A DNA stretch of 64,000 nt, taken from positions 310,001 through 374,000 of the forward strand of contig JAKZZE010000003.1 in NCBI GenBank assembly GCA_024220505.1, read 5' to 3'. The number at the start of each line of letters is the position of its first letter. The stretch's first letter is position 1. The notes under the pieces are model-generated. The model was not told where the DNA came from, made no database searches, and saw only the letters and a list, made by a program, of their open reading frames with translations. This document shows, piece after piece, positions 11,411 to 22,681 of this stretch. This DNA comes from Rhizopus arrhizus (Eukaryota > Mucoromycota > Mucoromycetes > Mucorales > Rhizopodaceae). Both the position numbers and the translations under genes were made by a program.

Positions 11411-13354
11411 TTATTCAGTAGTATCTTGATTAATCTCGATATCATCAAATGCTTCGGCCCAACTACCGCTAAATGGTTCGGCCGGAAATTCCAAAGACTC
11501 GAGCTGTTCGTTGTCATCATTTTGTATCGGTGATTTACTAGAAATGGATCTGGGTGGCTTCTTTTCGGTGTCATGATGGACTGTTGCCTTTTCTAATGAT
11601 TCAACATTCTTCGTTGTGAATTGGCTCCACTTATCTCCTGCCATTTCTTCTGGCTTCGGAGGAATACTCGATGCTTCACTAATTTGGTAATCCGTAGAGC
11701 CTCTAAAGTCACTTCTATCCCTGTTGGGTCGCGTATTAACGTAATCTGAGCTTTGATTGGGTATTATGGAACGAATATTGCGATTTAAATGCGAACCGTG
11801 GGGCGCATTTGGAACATTGGAGTCAAAAGGGTTTATTTGCAGGCGTGGAGAAGAGCAATCACTATTTACATCAGGGTATCGTTGATTATGCAGTCTAGGA
11901 GATAAGATATCTTGATTAGATCTTGGGCGATATTCAATAGAGGCTTCACTTCTGGTCAAGTCTTTATCATCTTCTTCAGCACGATGCTCTGAATCGTATT
12001 TCGATCCATATTCCTCGTATCCTTTCATATCGTAATCCTGATCATATCCTACTCCATATTCTGCGCTATATTCTGTACCCCATCTTGAACAATGTTCTAT
12101 GGCGATTTCTACATCATCTTCCGAATCCCATTCTTCAAGTTCAAGAGGATCATCGAGTTCTCCTTCTTCCTTGGGATCATCAAACACGTAATCTGGATCT
12201 TTTTCAACTAGTTCGTCTCGCCAATTGCCTTGGTCAGCTTTATTCAAATCGTTTTGAATATGAAGTTTATTATCGTGATAAAGATCATTCATGGCTTGAT
12301 GGCTATAGGAACTATCCAAGTATGGAATTTTAGTTGCAGTTGAGGTCTGAGCAATTGTCAGTATTCCTTGATTGCCTGAGGGAGCATTTCGCACAATCGC
12401 ACGCTGTCTATGCCATTGTTCAACTGTTTTTGGATTGGCAACTTTAGTAACTGTAAATGGCCAATGATGTTCGTCTATGGTAGGATAGTGAGAGGTAGAC
12501 TCATTCAAAGCAACTAGACTAACAACATCAAATACAGAATATACAAGAGCTTTAGGAGGTAAAGGATGCTTGTTCCAGATACAGTCCTCGGCTGAAAATT
12601 GGAAGGCATTACGATAAGCCTTTATTTTTGTGAATGCTTCGAATCCTTCCCAATCAGTAGCAAATTTAGCCATCGCGTTATTCAAACTGAGTTGCTCGCC
12701 TGTAACTAATTTTAACTTGGCTTGTAAATCCAGTACGGTAGCTAACTCTATGTTCTTGATAAAGCTCTCGATAGCCATCGCATCAGCTCTATAAGCCCAT
12801 CCAGTCTGATTCAATTTGTCGTCTTCCAAAACAGGTTTCAAGTGACGTGTGATGGCATCAATACCTACTAAATCTACCTGAATTGCAAATCCTTTTTCCT
12901 TGGACACTGCGATCTGCACCAGTTTAAGGACAGGAAGTTCTTTCTTGATTGCTTGAAATTCACAGTCAACAGCAATGCATGGGCTTGCATATATTTCAGG
13001 AATAATTGCCTTCAGTTGGTCCTCTGTAGTAATGGAAATGGCTGTAATATGCTTGTCATTGCCAATAGCAACTTGAATCGTAGCCTCATCTATTCTTTTC
13101 CAACCGGGTTCTAGCTGATTGTAATCGATTTGAATTGCAGGTTTGTGAACCTTTTCAGTCTGTGAGATGGGTGGTTGATAATTTGTCATTTTCTCATATG
13201 TTCTTCCGTGATGAACAAGTCGTCTCAAAGGTTTTATTGCATCCTCAATCAGGGCATGTTCATTTCCTTCAAAAATCGATAAAATGCCTATAGCTGTCTC
13301 GCTGGCAGATATGGCAACCTTCCAAATGTCATGGATTGTTGTTTGTAATTCCAT
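11411..13354 (-). CDS. RNase D-like 3'-5' exonuclease (DEDDy) with long acidic tail
   Basis: A single-exon gene of 647 aa from the ATG at 13352-13354. Residues about 105-290 form the DnaQ-like exonuclease fold: motif I AVDCEF (D130, E132), motif II around GWAYRADAMAIESF, and motif III YSVFDVVSL with the Y-x3-D of DEDDy enzymes. Sequence between the motifs (LKLVQIAV, VLDLQAKL) fits the RNase D / EXD family, which trims RNA. Residues about 370-647 are acidic and low in complexity, with repeated Tyr-Asp-Glu runs and SR/RP-rich parts, probably disordered. The frame stays open upstream to 13543, but that part includes an encoded Lys run from a homopolymer and looks like leader. The exact RNA target is not predictable. 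Confidence 0.8.
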   Translation of the reverse strand: MELQTTIHDIWKVAISASETAIGILSIFEGNEHALIEDAIKPLRRLVHHGRTYEKMTNYQPPISQTEKVHKPAIQIDYNQLEPGWKRIDEATIQVAIGNDKHITAISITTEDQLKAIIPEIYASPCIAVDCEFQAIKKELPVLKLVQIAVSKEKGFAIQVDLVGIDAITRHLKPVLEDDKLNQTGWAYRADAMAIESFIKNIELATVLDLQAKLKLVTGEQLSLNNAMAKFATDWEGFEAFTKIKAYRNAFQFSAEDCIWNKHPLPPKALVYSVFDVVSLVALNESTSHYPTIDEHHWPFTVTKVANPKTVEQWHRQRAIVRNAPSGNQGILTIAQTSTATKIPYLDSSYSHQAMNDLYHDNKLHIQNDLNKADQGNWRDELVEKDPDYVFDDPKEEGELDDPLELEEWDSEDDVEIAIEHCSRWGTEYSAEYGVGYDQDYDMKGYEEYGSKYDSEHRAEEDDKDLTRSEASIEYRPRSNQDILSPRLHNQRYPDVNSDCSSPRLQINPFDSNVPNAPHGSHLNRNIRSIIPNQSSDYVNTRPNRDRSDFRGSTDYQISEASSIPPKPEEMAGDKWSQFTTKNVESLEKATVHHDTEKKPPRSISSKSPIQNDDNEQLESLEFPAEPFSGSWAEAFDDIEINQDTTE

Positions 13355-13374
13355 TTTTTTTTTTTTTTTTTTTT
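13355..13374 (-). promoter_or_regulatory. Unbroken A20 tract directly before the start codon of the exonuclease gene
   Basis: On the coding strand twenty A residues lead without interruption into the ATG at 13354. A-rich leaders are common in fungi, but a pure tract abutting the AUG is unusual and could affect initiation or bind poly(A)-binding protein. Confidence 0.5.
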
Positions 13375-13578
13375 GTAAAAAGGAAAGTAAATAAAGACAA
13401 CTACTTTTAAGCAATAAATTGTAAAGCTTGAATTCAGTGAAATGATTGGTCAATGAAATGATAGCGGCATATGACCCTTTGAAATCTCTCAAACTTGATG
13501 TTGAAGCTATTGGAAAATTTATCTTGGAGAACTTATTTTGCACTCTATAAAAGCTACAGCTTGTAATATATCGCTAAA

Positions 13579-14336
13579 TTACGCTTTTTCTCTTTGTACA
13601 AAATCGAAAAATCTGGTTAAGGTGTCTTCTTTTTGACTGATTTGTTGTACTTGTTTTTCAAGGCCCTTCTTTAGCCTTAAAGATCTCTTGCATCTTGTAA
13701 AAAGAACCAGTGCTGTAAACAAAGAGCAGATATGAAAAAAGAGCAATCACATAAAACTCATCTTTGATTAGAAATATAGCATAGAGCTGAGTATTGTTTT
13801 CTAAATACTTATTTATATCAAATAAACTGCTTAATTTATATTATTCTATTTTAGCATGTATTTATCAATAGATTAATATAGAACTGTTGTATTCATACAC
13901 AAATTAATCACATTTTGTCAAATATTAGCAAACGCTATTTGTCTTACTGTATTATAGGCAGCTTTTAATTGTATTCTAATGGCTTGAATTTACCTGCCCT
14001 CATTATGTAATTATATTCATTATAAAGGGTTTCTGGAAGCTGTTGCGTTTGACTTCTTGATATGTTCGGTCCTATGGTGTCTTTCAAAAAAAAAACATTT
14101 CTTCTGTTTGGTAGTTCGTATTGTTTTACACAGAAAAAGCAGGGTAAAGTAACAGACTAGTATGGTCATCTGTTACTTCTTCCTATAATAGATCTTTTTG
14201 ATTGTGTAGGAAGGCAAGCGATAAGCACTAAATAACATTGGCCTTTACAAAAAAAAAATCTTTTGGGCTTACAAAGAGCGGATTATTTTTATGTATAAGT
14301 TGTCCTCTGATTTGCTGTACATCTTGTTCTTTAAGC
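13579..14336 (-). CDS. Unrecognised spliced gene, three C-terminal exons
   Basis: Three exons, 14249-14336, 13994-14156 and 13579-13712, join with matching phases (GT-AG introns of 92 and 281 nt) and end at a stop at 13579-13581. They encode about 127 aa with non-random composition: LKEQDVQQIRGQL, IHKNNPLFVSPKDFFF, then KDTIGPNISRSQTQQLPETL, YNEYNYIMRAALVLF, and a basic coiled-coil end (LRLKKGLEKQVQQISQKEDT). At least one further 5' exon is needed, probably in 14400-14620, but I could not fix it. I do not recognise the family. Three frames that stay open across two good introns make chance unlikely. Confidence 0.45.
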
Positions 14337-15279
14337 CTAATTCGATATGTGAGAAACAATCATATATCCTCATCTTTGTTTAATACACGATTCCGAGAGA
14401 TGCAATCAAAAAGCAGTAAAATTGCTTTTTTACTCCAGGCTCATTTACAAGTACTGACTTACTTCAATATTATTAATAGCTCTAGGAAAAACTATAAATT
14501 CGAAGAAAGTGTTAACGTGAAGCTTTTTAAATGCTTATTAATCATTTTAACACTATTCTTCTCAAATAAGTCTATCATTTGATAAGAATGACAGCAAGAC
14601 TGAACAATAAAACATGTGAAAATGATTTAACAATAATTAGCCATCAACATATTCGTGCCACATCATACTTTTATACTTGCAAGGATCTGCAGAGGCCTTT
14701 TTTTAAAAATGATCAACAAAGTTTTACTATTTAGACACTTACAGCTTCTCGCACTCCTTAAGCAGCTAACTGAAGTTAATATTATCAATGCAGATATTTG
14801 TTATTGCCGTCAAACATTCAATAGAGTTATCAACTGAGAAAGGCAAGCGCTGGTTTTTTGTTCTCTTCCTTTATAATTTATGAATTTAAATCAAACAGAG
14901 CTTTTAGCTCAAGCTTGTAAGCTGAAATAAACGATTCGACAGCCAACACTTTAATATGACACTGCACTCCTTTGTAAAGTACATTAAACTATATTTAACA
15001 TGTTATACTATTTCTGATATAATACTTAATGATCATTATATTAATGAAATTTGGTTGATAATGTAATTTGATTGGGAGCTAATATTAGCAAATTGTAATA
15101 GTCAACTTTCTAGTTTGATCCTAAAATCCTATAATAAACACAAATGCTTTCATTTGCTTTACTACTCAATAAAGGTGACGAATTGACGGAGATTCAATGG
15201 ATGACTACCTTTTTTATGATTTTTCCTCTCTTTTCCTTTCTTTGGAACTACCAAGAAGTAATACACTATATACCTGAAG
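14337..15279. other. Intergenic; probable 5' exons of the preceding minus-strand gene
   Basis: AT-rich region between the unrecognised minus-strand gene and SmE. It probably holds the missing first exon(s) of the former and the promoter of SmE. Short plus-strand frames at 14238-14582 and 14655-14837 overlap this in other frames and show no domain. Confidence 0.35.
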
Positions 15280-15787
15280 ATGTCATCCAAAGTTCAAAAG
15301 ATTATGGTTCAACCCATCGTAAATAGCGAAAATAATTATACATAAAAGCAAACAAAAACTAACCATGAAATTCAAAAAAGAATCTTATTTTTAGATACCT
15401 TCAGAATGTAAGTTACTCTTAAAGTGGACTGATTATAAAAAAAGAAAAAGAAAGCTAAGCAGAAAGAATAGAAATCTAGAGTTCAAATTTGGTTGTTTGA
15501 AAAGGCTGATTTAAGAATTGATGGACAAATTATTGTAAAAAAAAGAGGGATTGCTTTTTATGTAGCAACTGTCATTGACGCGTTTCTCTCTAACGTTAGG
15601 GATTTGACGAATTTATGAATTTGGTGCTTGAAGCTGCTGAAGAAGTAGACATAAAAAATAAGACAAGAGTTAAAATTGGTAAATAGTAAATGAACCAAAA
15701 TACATGTGTCTAAACTATTTTGTGTGTGCAGGTCGAGTTTTATTAAAGGGAGATAATATCACTCTGATACAAGCAGCAGAGAATTAA
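15280..15787 (+). CDS. SNRPE: Small nuclear ribonucleoprotein E (SmE)
   Basis: Five short exons: 15280-15318, 15381-15407, 15472-15534, 15600-15678 and 15732-15787. All introns are GT-AG and phases agree; the product is 87 aa (human SmE is 92 aa). The reading starts MSSKVQKIMVQPI and continues NLIFRYLQN, KSRVQIWLFEKADLRIDGQI, GFDEFMNLVLEAAEEV and GRVLLKGDNITLIQ. This is the Sm1 and Sm2 fold in order, and the RNA-contact blocks FDEFMN and KGDN are intact. SmE is one of seven proteins of the ring around U1, U2, U4 and U5 snRNAs and is essential for splicing. No exon exceeds 79 nt, so the gene is invisible to ORF searches. Together with SMU1 it is the second splicing gene in the window. Confidence 0.95.
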
Positions 15788-17201
15788 AATAATTATATCA
15801 GTGCATACAAAGATGAAGAAAGAGGATTCAGAGCTTTTTTTTTTCAATTTAAAGAGTCAATGTCAATAAAAATGTATTTTGCATGATAGTTTCAAGAAAA
15901 TCAATAGGCATCGAATTTACTTTTTTGTGTTATTTATATTACAGCGTATTCGGAGTTTTTGTAGTTTTGATTTTTTCTTTTGTCGGATCACAAAAGTGTC
16001 TTGTCACTTCCCGAACTTGCAACATGCTACAAACAAATTAGACTTATGTTACTTCTTTTGCAACTCTTAGTTGTCTAAGCATTTTTTGATATACACTATA
16101 AGCTTTTTTCTTCTTCTATTTGTATTTTTCAGTATATGTGTGTGCTTTTTGTCTTTTAGTTAAGGAATTAACACTTTGTTCAAGCAGGATTCAAAAAAAA
16201 AAGTGTATCATACTTGATTCCGCAATTTGAATTATTTGAAGCTACCTTGTGAGACGCCTCACTAACATAGCTTTGAGTTCGTACTTTATTTGGATACAAA
16301 ACTCGTCGAAAGGGTTGAGAAGAAGTGAATACAAAAGAAAATAGACACCATTGTATATTCCTCTTTAACAAAATCTTTCACTATGAACATGAGTATTATC
16401 CACCATAATGTAACCCATTTTAACCAAAAGCATCTAGGATATTATTATTCAAGTAGCTCAAGATGAACTCAGTTCTAGTGCCTATTCTTCTTGTAGTGGC
16501 CACAGTTTTTCATGAACTTTTTTCTTTCTGCTATTAATATATAGTTCGTACTGTATCCAACATCAATACATGAGCCAGCAGCTTATATGTTTTTCTCTCT
16601 TATTCTGTATAACTATTCCTTAGTCAAGCATCTTCTTTTAGATCAGGTCAATGTCTCCATCTTGCAAATAAACCTTACAGTGTATTTTAGTTAGTAAAAT
16701 AATCACTATTTCATATCCTAGCCACTGAATAAATCATCAAAAATACTAAGAGAAATTTTATTTAATAAATTTGCTTTTGCTAATAGCATGAAGTTTTGGT
16801 AATATCCACTAATGTGAATACGATAAAACCGCAAGGGTGAGCGCTAATGAAGCTGAACAATACAAATAATAAAAGAAAAAGTCTATAGTGAATGGCAAAA
16901 AACCTTTAGATGTCTAAGGGTTGCAAAAGAAGCAGCATGAGTTTAATTTGTAGCAGTACTCATCTAGAGGTGGTACTAGAAAAAATTTCTCTGCAAGGCA
17001 TTGCGGTTGTTGTATTCGCATTTCCATTTTATTCTATACTTGTTACACACGATTCATATTTTTAGACTTCTTTTTTTTTTTTTTTTTTACCAGGAATAAC
17101 CACATTGAAAAAAAGTATCATCCCTTCAAGGTACATTAAGAGCTTTTAATTTTATTGGATACAGGCAAAAGGGCGTAAAAAAAAAGAAATTATGATATAA
17201 A
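15788..17201. other. Gap with transposon debris; otherwise nothing recognised
   Basis: Apart from the Tc1 relic, 15788-16167 and 16423-17201 show no exon that can be joined to anything. The part right of 16423 may hold the further decayed 5' half of the transposase (out-of-frame pieces reading KLWPLQEE). A run of about 18 T lies near 17070-17088. Confidence 0.35.
16168..16422 (-). mobile_element. Tc1/mariner-type transposase relic, 3' part
   Basis: On the minus strand the pieces MGYIMVDNTHVH and, past a TAA stop in the same frame, RGIYNGVYFLLYSLLLNPFDEF match the transposase core pattern YIVMDNAPIH ... RGYxxxYLPPYSPxLNPIExFW. The second Asp (MVDN) is kept; the last acidic site NPIE has become NPFD. 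A further frame down to 16180 continues as VSEASHKVASNN, the usual C-terminal helix region. Stops and frameshifts show a dead copy. No terminal inverted repeats are evident. Confidence 0.6.
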
Positions 17202-17932
17202 TTAAACAAGGGCAGCAACAGCAGCACCGACAACAGCAATGGCACCAACAGCGGCGGCGTTCTTGTTAGCAGCAGAAGCTGCCTTTGTGGTGGAAGCAGC
17301 AGCAGAAGAGACAGTAGAGGAAGATGAAGAACCCTTGGAAGCAGCAGCAGGAGATGAGTTAGCAGGAGAGGAGTTAGCAGAAGAGGAGCTAGCATTTGAT
17401 GAGCTGCCAGAGGAAGCACTTGATGAATTACCAGAAGCAGCGTCTAATGCAAAAAAGTAAATAAACATAATATTCTTTGCTTAGATATATTTTATCGAGT
17501 TTACTAGAAGATTTGATGGTGAAGAAGGGTGTGTAAGAAACATTAGGACTAGTACCAAAGCTTAAAGCGTCTATGATATATTTTGTGTAAATTAGATTTT
17601 CCATCTTATGAGACATTTCTTTTTAAAAGCTTACAATCAGTTCCAGTGGCAAGGGAAGCAGGGACATTCCAAGTGTAGGAACCAACCGAAGATTTAATGT
17701 TGTTAGCGACGTGACCACCAGTAACGGGTGTAAGGGCAGAGGCATCACCTTTTAAAAGATCAATACTGGAGATAGTATCAAAGCCAGCAATGGGAGTCCA
17801 AGTGATTGTAGTACTTTGACCAGCGGTGACAACCTGACCAAGAGTAGGAGCATGGGGGGAGACAATATTGGTGGTTTGAGCAGAGACCATAGTGATGGCA
17901 AAAGCAGCAATGGCAGCAACGATGGACTTCAT
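17202..17932 (-). CDS. Secreted Ser/Ala-rich GPI-anchored protein (Kre9/Knh1-like N-terminal domain)
   Basis: Exons 17635-17932, 17505-17570 and 17202-17443 give 201 aa. Residues 1-18 (MKSIVAAIAAFAITMVSA) are a signal peptide. The next ~100 residues, with VSPHAPTLGQVVTAGQSTTI, TWTP and YTWNVP, then YALSFGTSPNVSYTPFFTI across the first intron, follow the Ser-Thr-rich GPI-anchored membrane family domain (Kre9/Knh1 N-terminal type). The last exon is nearly all Ser, Ala, Asn and Pro and ends in a hydrophobic tail (AVGAIAVVGAAVAALV) fitting a GPI-attachment signal. It is probably a cell-wall or plasma-membrane mannoprotein. Small residues before the tail are candidate anchor sites. Most of the pattern, though not the exact role, is well supported. 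Confidence 0.85.
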
Positions 17933-18013
17933 TTTTTAAGTGGTAATGAAAATGAAAGATGGAACTAAGAAATGAAAAGAAAAAAGTAGATGAAAAAAAA
18001 AAGTTTGACCGGA

Positions 18014-18020
18014 TTTTATA
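18014..18020 (-). promoter_or_regulatory. TATA box of the GPI-anchored protein gene
   Basis: The minus strand reads CATATAAAATCC about 80 bp upstream of the start codon at 17932, a good position for a TATA element and in keeping with a strongly expressed wall protein. Confidence 0.5.
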
Positions 18021-20703
18021 TGAGTTTTGGTAATCCTTATAATAGATGTGGATTGACCTTAGAAGAGAGGTTACACTGAACATTAATTGATCCTCAGAGT
18101 CCAGTCGTACAAGTTAAGGGGATCTGGAAGAAACCAGTTAGATTCAATAAGTGTAAAATAATTTACACAAAAATATATGAACTAGCAAAAAAAAATAAAA
18201 AATAAAGCATATTTATCTCTCTGTATAGAATAATGGATATGATCTATAGCTATGAACATATATTAGGAAAAAAAAATTCTTTCATTTGCCTATGTCGAAA
18301 ATACAGTGCCCACATAAACAGTCTTCGGTTTTGTACACAGTAATTGCGGCAGTTAAAACGTTTAATTTGCGCTTTTGATAATGCATTTTGAATCATGTCA
18401 CTGTATATCAATAAAAAAAAAAAGATTAATTTTTAGTATGGCTAAGTATATATCATCAAAAGCACAATTGAAATTGAAAAATAATTTTGGATACAGTGCT
18501 CATAGCATCAGTTTGCTATTTTTCAAGCAATTACAAGGCATCAAAATATCTCATTTGTATAGACTGATAGTAATTCATAATCGTAGTACCATTCTCAAAA
18601 AAAAAAAAACTATATTAACTAATTTAACTATTTTATATATTTGTATCAACTTTTACCTTTTCCTTGATAAAGAACTGTTATAGAATATCTAGTAGCAGAT
18701 AGCTTTAAAAATGTCTGCTCAAAGATTTTTTCTTCTGGCACTAGTATTAACGTATAGTATCCAAAGGCTAAAAACTAAATCAAAATCGATCTGTGACATT
18801 GTAAACATGTTATGAAGTTCAGACCATTATTCTTTCTGAAGGTAAAACGTATGACAGTGTGCTATTGCAGTATTCTAGCATTAAATCGCCAAAGTATGTA
18901 TAATCTGATAACAATGGGCTTCTATTTTGATCCAGTATACATTATTCTATGGTATCATGATTGTCAGAGAGATCACAGGGAAAACAAGACAAACGACATT
19001 ATAGCTATCATGTGAGGTTACGTATAATTATTTAATACGAAGTAACTCTTTTGGGTCATAAAGAACCCTAAAGATACCTATCTTTGGAAACTCATATTAT
19101 CCAAATACATTTTGAAGATTAACACATTATGCTATCAACAACATTGTAAAATAGCATTCAAAGCCAAATAATGCGCTGAAGACAAAGATGTAATCATAAC
19201 TCTCTCTCTTTTATGGAACGACGTTGCACAATCTTCCTGTGTTTAAAGTACCAAAATAAAACATATTTTCCAATACTGCTTAGTTAAAAAAAATAAGGGG
19301 TGATGTTCAAGTTTTAAAATAGTTCTATTTATGTTAGTTTTGGATCTTTAGAATAGCTATCAAGTACTCTGCTCTTGTCAAGATTTCAATGAGGTGTACA
19401 TTTATACTCATTTGAACGCCCAAAAGATAATATTCTTTGTTCGTTATGCCTGTTACAGAAACCTTACCCTCTTTTTTGTAATAAAAAAGGTTTCCATCTG
19501 CTGATCCACATTGCTTAAAATAACTCTTGGTTAAAGTCGGGGCAAATTAAAAAAAAAAGGTAGATCAGTAAGATTAAGATTTTCCAAGGGCATTGATGAA
19601 TATTACTGTAAACGCTTTCATTACAACAAGCAAAATTTGACATAAGCACATGATTTTATACATTAAGAAGGAGAAAGTAGAAGCTAACAGGAAAAAAAAA
19701 AGCACAACTGTTTATTGCTCTATTGAGAAGAAGAAGCTATTATGTTGATCTTCTCAATGCCCAAAGCGTAAATTACCAGGTGAAAAATTTTAGCAAATGC
19801 TAGTTTCATCTACTAAGCATTACTTTGTTACAAAGACATCACCTTCCTATTTACCAGCAAAAATAATACAAACTGTGTCCAGGTATGAATAATTAGAGAT
19901 TGGCTAATGTTAAATCATAAGATATGAATCACTGCTAAATATGAAGTTTAATAGTTTTGGTTGAGACATAAATGCGGCTTCAACATCCGCTCTATAGCTA
20001 CTGTATATATAGTATTCGGATATAGTCTGTTTTCAATACATCTTTGTCTTCAAAGAGGCACAGTTGCTGGTAGTGAAGCCTTCATCTTATAATTATTTTG
20101 TTTGACTAGTCATTATCTTGGTAGTGTTGCCAAGTTTCGAAAGGTATGAGTTACATACAATGAAAGATCGCTTCGTTATATTAATTTCATAAATATAAAT
20201 TTTTTGCTAGGAATCCTATAGCTATACACTCGTCTACATTTCGCCAATATTGCTATTATATTAAGTACAAGGCATAATTAAAAAGTGCCAAACCGCATTT
20301 TGATATTTAAACCTCCGCGACTTATTTCAAAAAACTACTAATTGACATTAAAAGCACTGTGCAAACGGGTATCACAATTAATTTATACTTGAGCGCTTGT
20401 TTTCATTTTCCGTCACAGTTTTAGATAATGAATGCATTAACAACCATAAAAAAAGGGGAGAAAAAACAAATAAATAGAAAATATAGTTTTCTTATGTGGA
20501 ATATGACTAAAGTGAGAAAAAAAAAGGCATCAAAAGCCTTTCATTTTCTTTTTTTTTCAAGTCGGACCCCTTACCTTCATTTAACGCACAAACAAAAAAA
20601 AAGGTTCTTTTTTATTTGCTGAGGACCAATAAAAAAATAGGAATCAGGGGACAAATATTTCTTTTTATTTTTCTTTTTTTTTTTTTTTCTTTCTTTCTTT
20701 CTT
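18021..20703. other. 2.7-kb gap without recognisable gene
   Basis: AT-rich. Frames at 18375-18683 and 18812-19015 are open on the plus strand but show no domain and no partners that splice to them. A CT-rich stretch ending at 20703 directly precedes the SEC2 start and is typical of fungal leaders. Decayed repeats are likely but I cannot name any. Confidence 0.35.
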
Positions 20704-22681
20704 ATGAGCAGTGACGAAGAGATACCCATTCCGAGAAGGACAGAAGAATATGAAGCTAGTATCTTTGATAGAGAGTTTACAGAAGAAGACGTTTTACCAT
20801 TTTTATTACAAGCACAAGATATTATATCCAAATTAGAATCAAGAGTTGTAGAATTAGAAAAAGATTTATCTGTAAAGAATATGAACATAAACAAAGTATG
20901 TTTACCATAATACTTATGTTATTTCGTAGACAATACACTGTAAATATGAACACGATAAAAATGAGTGGTTGATTGGCTTATCACAAAAGGATCAATACAT
21001 CAACCATTTATCAAGTAAACTATCAAAAATAGAATTTAATAGCAAAGAAAGTATCGTTTTATTATCAGAACTTGACATAAATAATGAAGAGCAAGTCAAA
21101 TCTGTCACTAATCTCTGTTTACAATACTTAAGACAAGCCCAAAATACCAAAGAGGATGATTTAGAAGAAGGTGAACTTGAACGCCGACAAGCTGCTGTGG
21201 CTGAATGGTCACATCAACACATACCAGAACATTCCTTGTTACAGGCTGAAGAGCCCTTGAACCTGATGGATGGTCTTTCTTCTACCTCTTCTGGATCTTC
21301 TTCACATATTCCCTATCCAAAGCCTTCACTTTATATTCAACTCGATGAACAGCAGGAAAACAATCAATGTTGTATGAACTGTAAACAACTATTGGCTCAA
21401 CTGGATGAACAGATTGAGCAAAAGGCCTATCTTAAACGTGATTTAGGTTCACTCGCTGCTGCACTGTCAGAGCAAGAAGAGATACGTTCGACGATTGAAC
21501 AAGACAAGGAGGCCTTGGAAGAGGACGTAGCAGACATTACATCTACGCTTTTCTCAACCCTTAATCAAATCCTGATGGATGATGTAACAGAAAGAGATGG
21601 CGTTGTACAACTGAATCGCGAAATGAATGGCCAGTTGGCTGGCTTATTGGATAGCTGGGATACAAGAGAGTTAAGGCTGAAGGAAATGAAGGAGGCTTTG
21701 GTTCAACTGGATTCTGCTGTCCATTCAAGTGCAAATACTTCATCTACTCTTACCCGTCGCTTTTCTCAGCAACAACAACAACAAGCATCACCTATTCCCA
21801 CATCTAATACTATACCAAGAAGATTTATATCCCACCACCGTTCTTCTAGCCATCAAACCAATTATAATAATAGTAATGGCACTATACAAATTGATGGATA
21901 CATTCTATCTGAATTCCAGCAGCATCTAAAGGCTGTTACAGAAAGCAAAGTAGCCAATAATCAGCCAATACCTTCTACTTCTTTTGTAAAGCGTGTGTTC
22001 TCTGAAGATATCGAACCTTGCTTATTTTTCCAACAATCCCACGGTTGGTGGAAATCATCCTGGTTCAAAAAGAAGCTACTGGATGCAATTTCCAAAAACA
22101 AATGCGAGATCCAGTACTGGAACGGAACGTACCATACAAGTTACATGTCTACCACCACAAACTCTTCTTCTTCCATCATCTCAGCTACGAGTAGCCACCT
22201 CTCGACAAACTCGTCCAATAATACACCCAGCCCTCCCAAAACCAAATGTGTGTGCTGCAACATATTGCGTGTCTGTGAGTTCAGAATGCGTTTACCTCCC
22301 ACAACCAATCCTTGGTTGCCTCTCGATCGATTTTGTCGAGACAGAATCATTGCTGTCTGTGGCTATTATAGTTTTATGAATAATTTAAAGATGTTGTCCA
22401 CCTCAACCACCTTGTTGAACGCATTCAAACAAGTCATGTTTCATAGAAGAAGAATGTCGCTATCAAGAGTGGGATCGATCAGCTTATTTGAGGATTTGGA
22501 TGAGTTGATGGATGAAAGGAGACACAGCTCGTATAGAAAGAGTCAACATCGTTCAAGTAATAGAGAAAGCCTTGTACTAGATCATTCTGGAAGCAATAGT
22601 GATAGTGGAAGTATAGTAAGTGTTAGTGATCTTCAAGGCTTAGATGGAACAGCAGCTAGTCAAATTGTAATTGTTCACTAA
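20704..22681 (+). CDS. SEC2: Sec2-family Rab guanine-nucleotide exchange factor
   Basis: Exons 20704-20895 and 20930-22681 (34-nt intron, GT-AG, phase 0) give 647 aa. Residues about 225-335 form a long coiled coil with LEEDVADITSTLF and QILMDDV, the pattern of the Sec2/Rabin8 GEF coil (LxxELxxLTxxLFxExNxMV). A CxxC pair lies before it (CCMNC). The C-terminal third has the second conserved block of fungal Sec2 proteins: FVKRVFSEDIEPCLFF, a CVCC pair, VCEFRMRLP and RFCRDRIIAVCGYYSFM. Sec2 activates the Rab Sec4/Rab8 on secretory vesicles and recruits exocyst, so the protein should act at hyphal tips. A Gln run and Ser/Asn-rich linkers separate the domains. The intron is unusually short, so the exon 2 limit could shift by a few codons. 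Confidence 0.85.

Noticed and set aside
13355..13543. Longer N-terminus for the exonuclease
   Set aside because: It would encode a Lys run from the A tract and a stretch unlike the family; the ATG after the tract is the better start.
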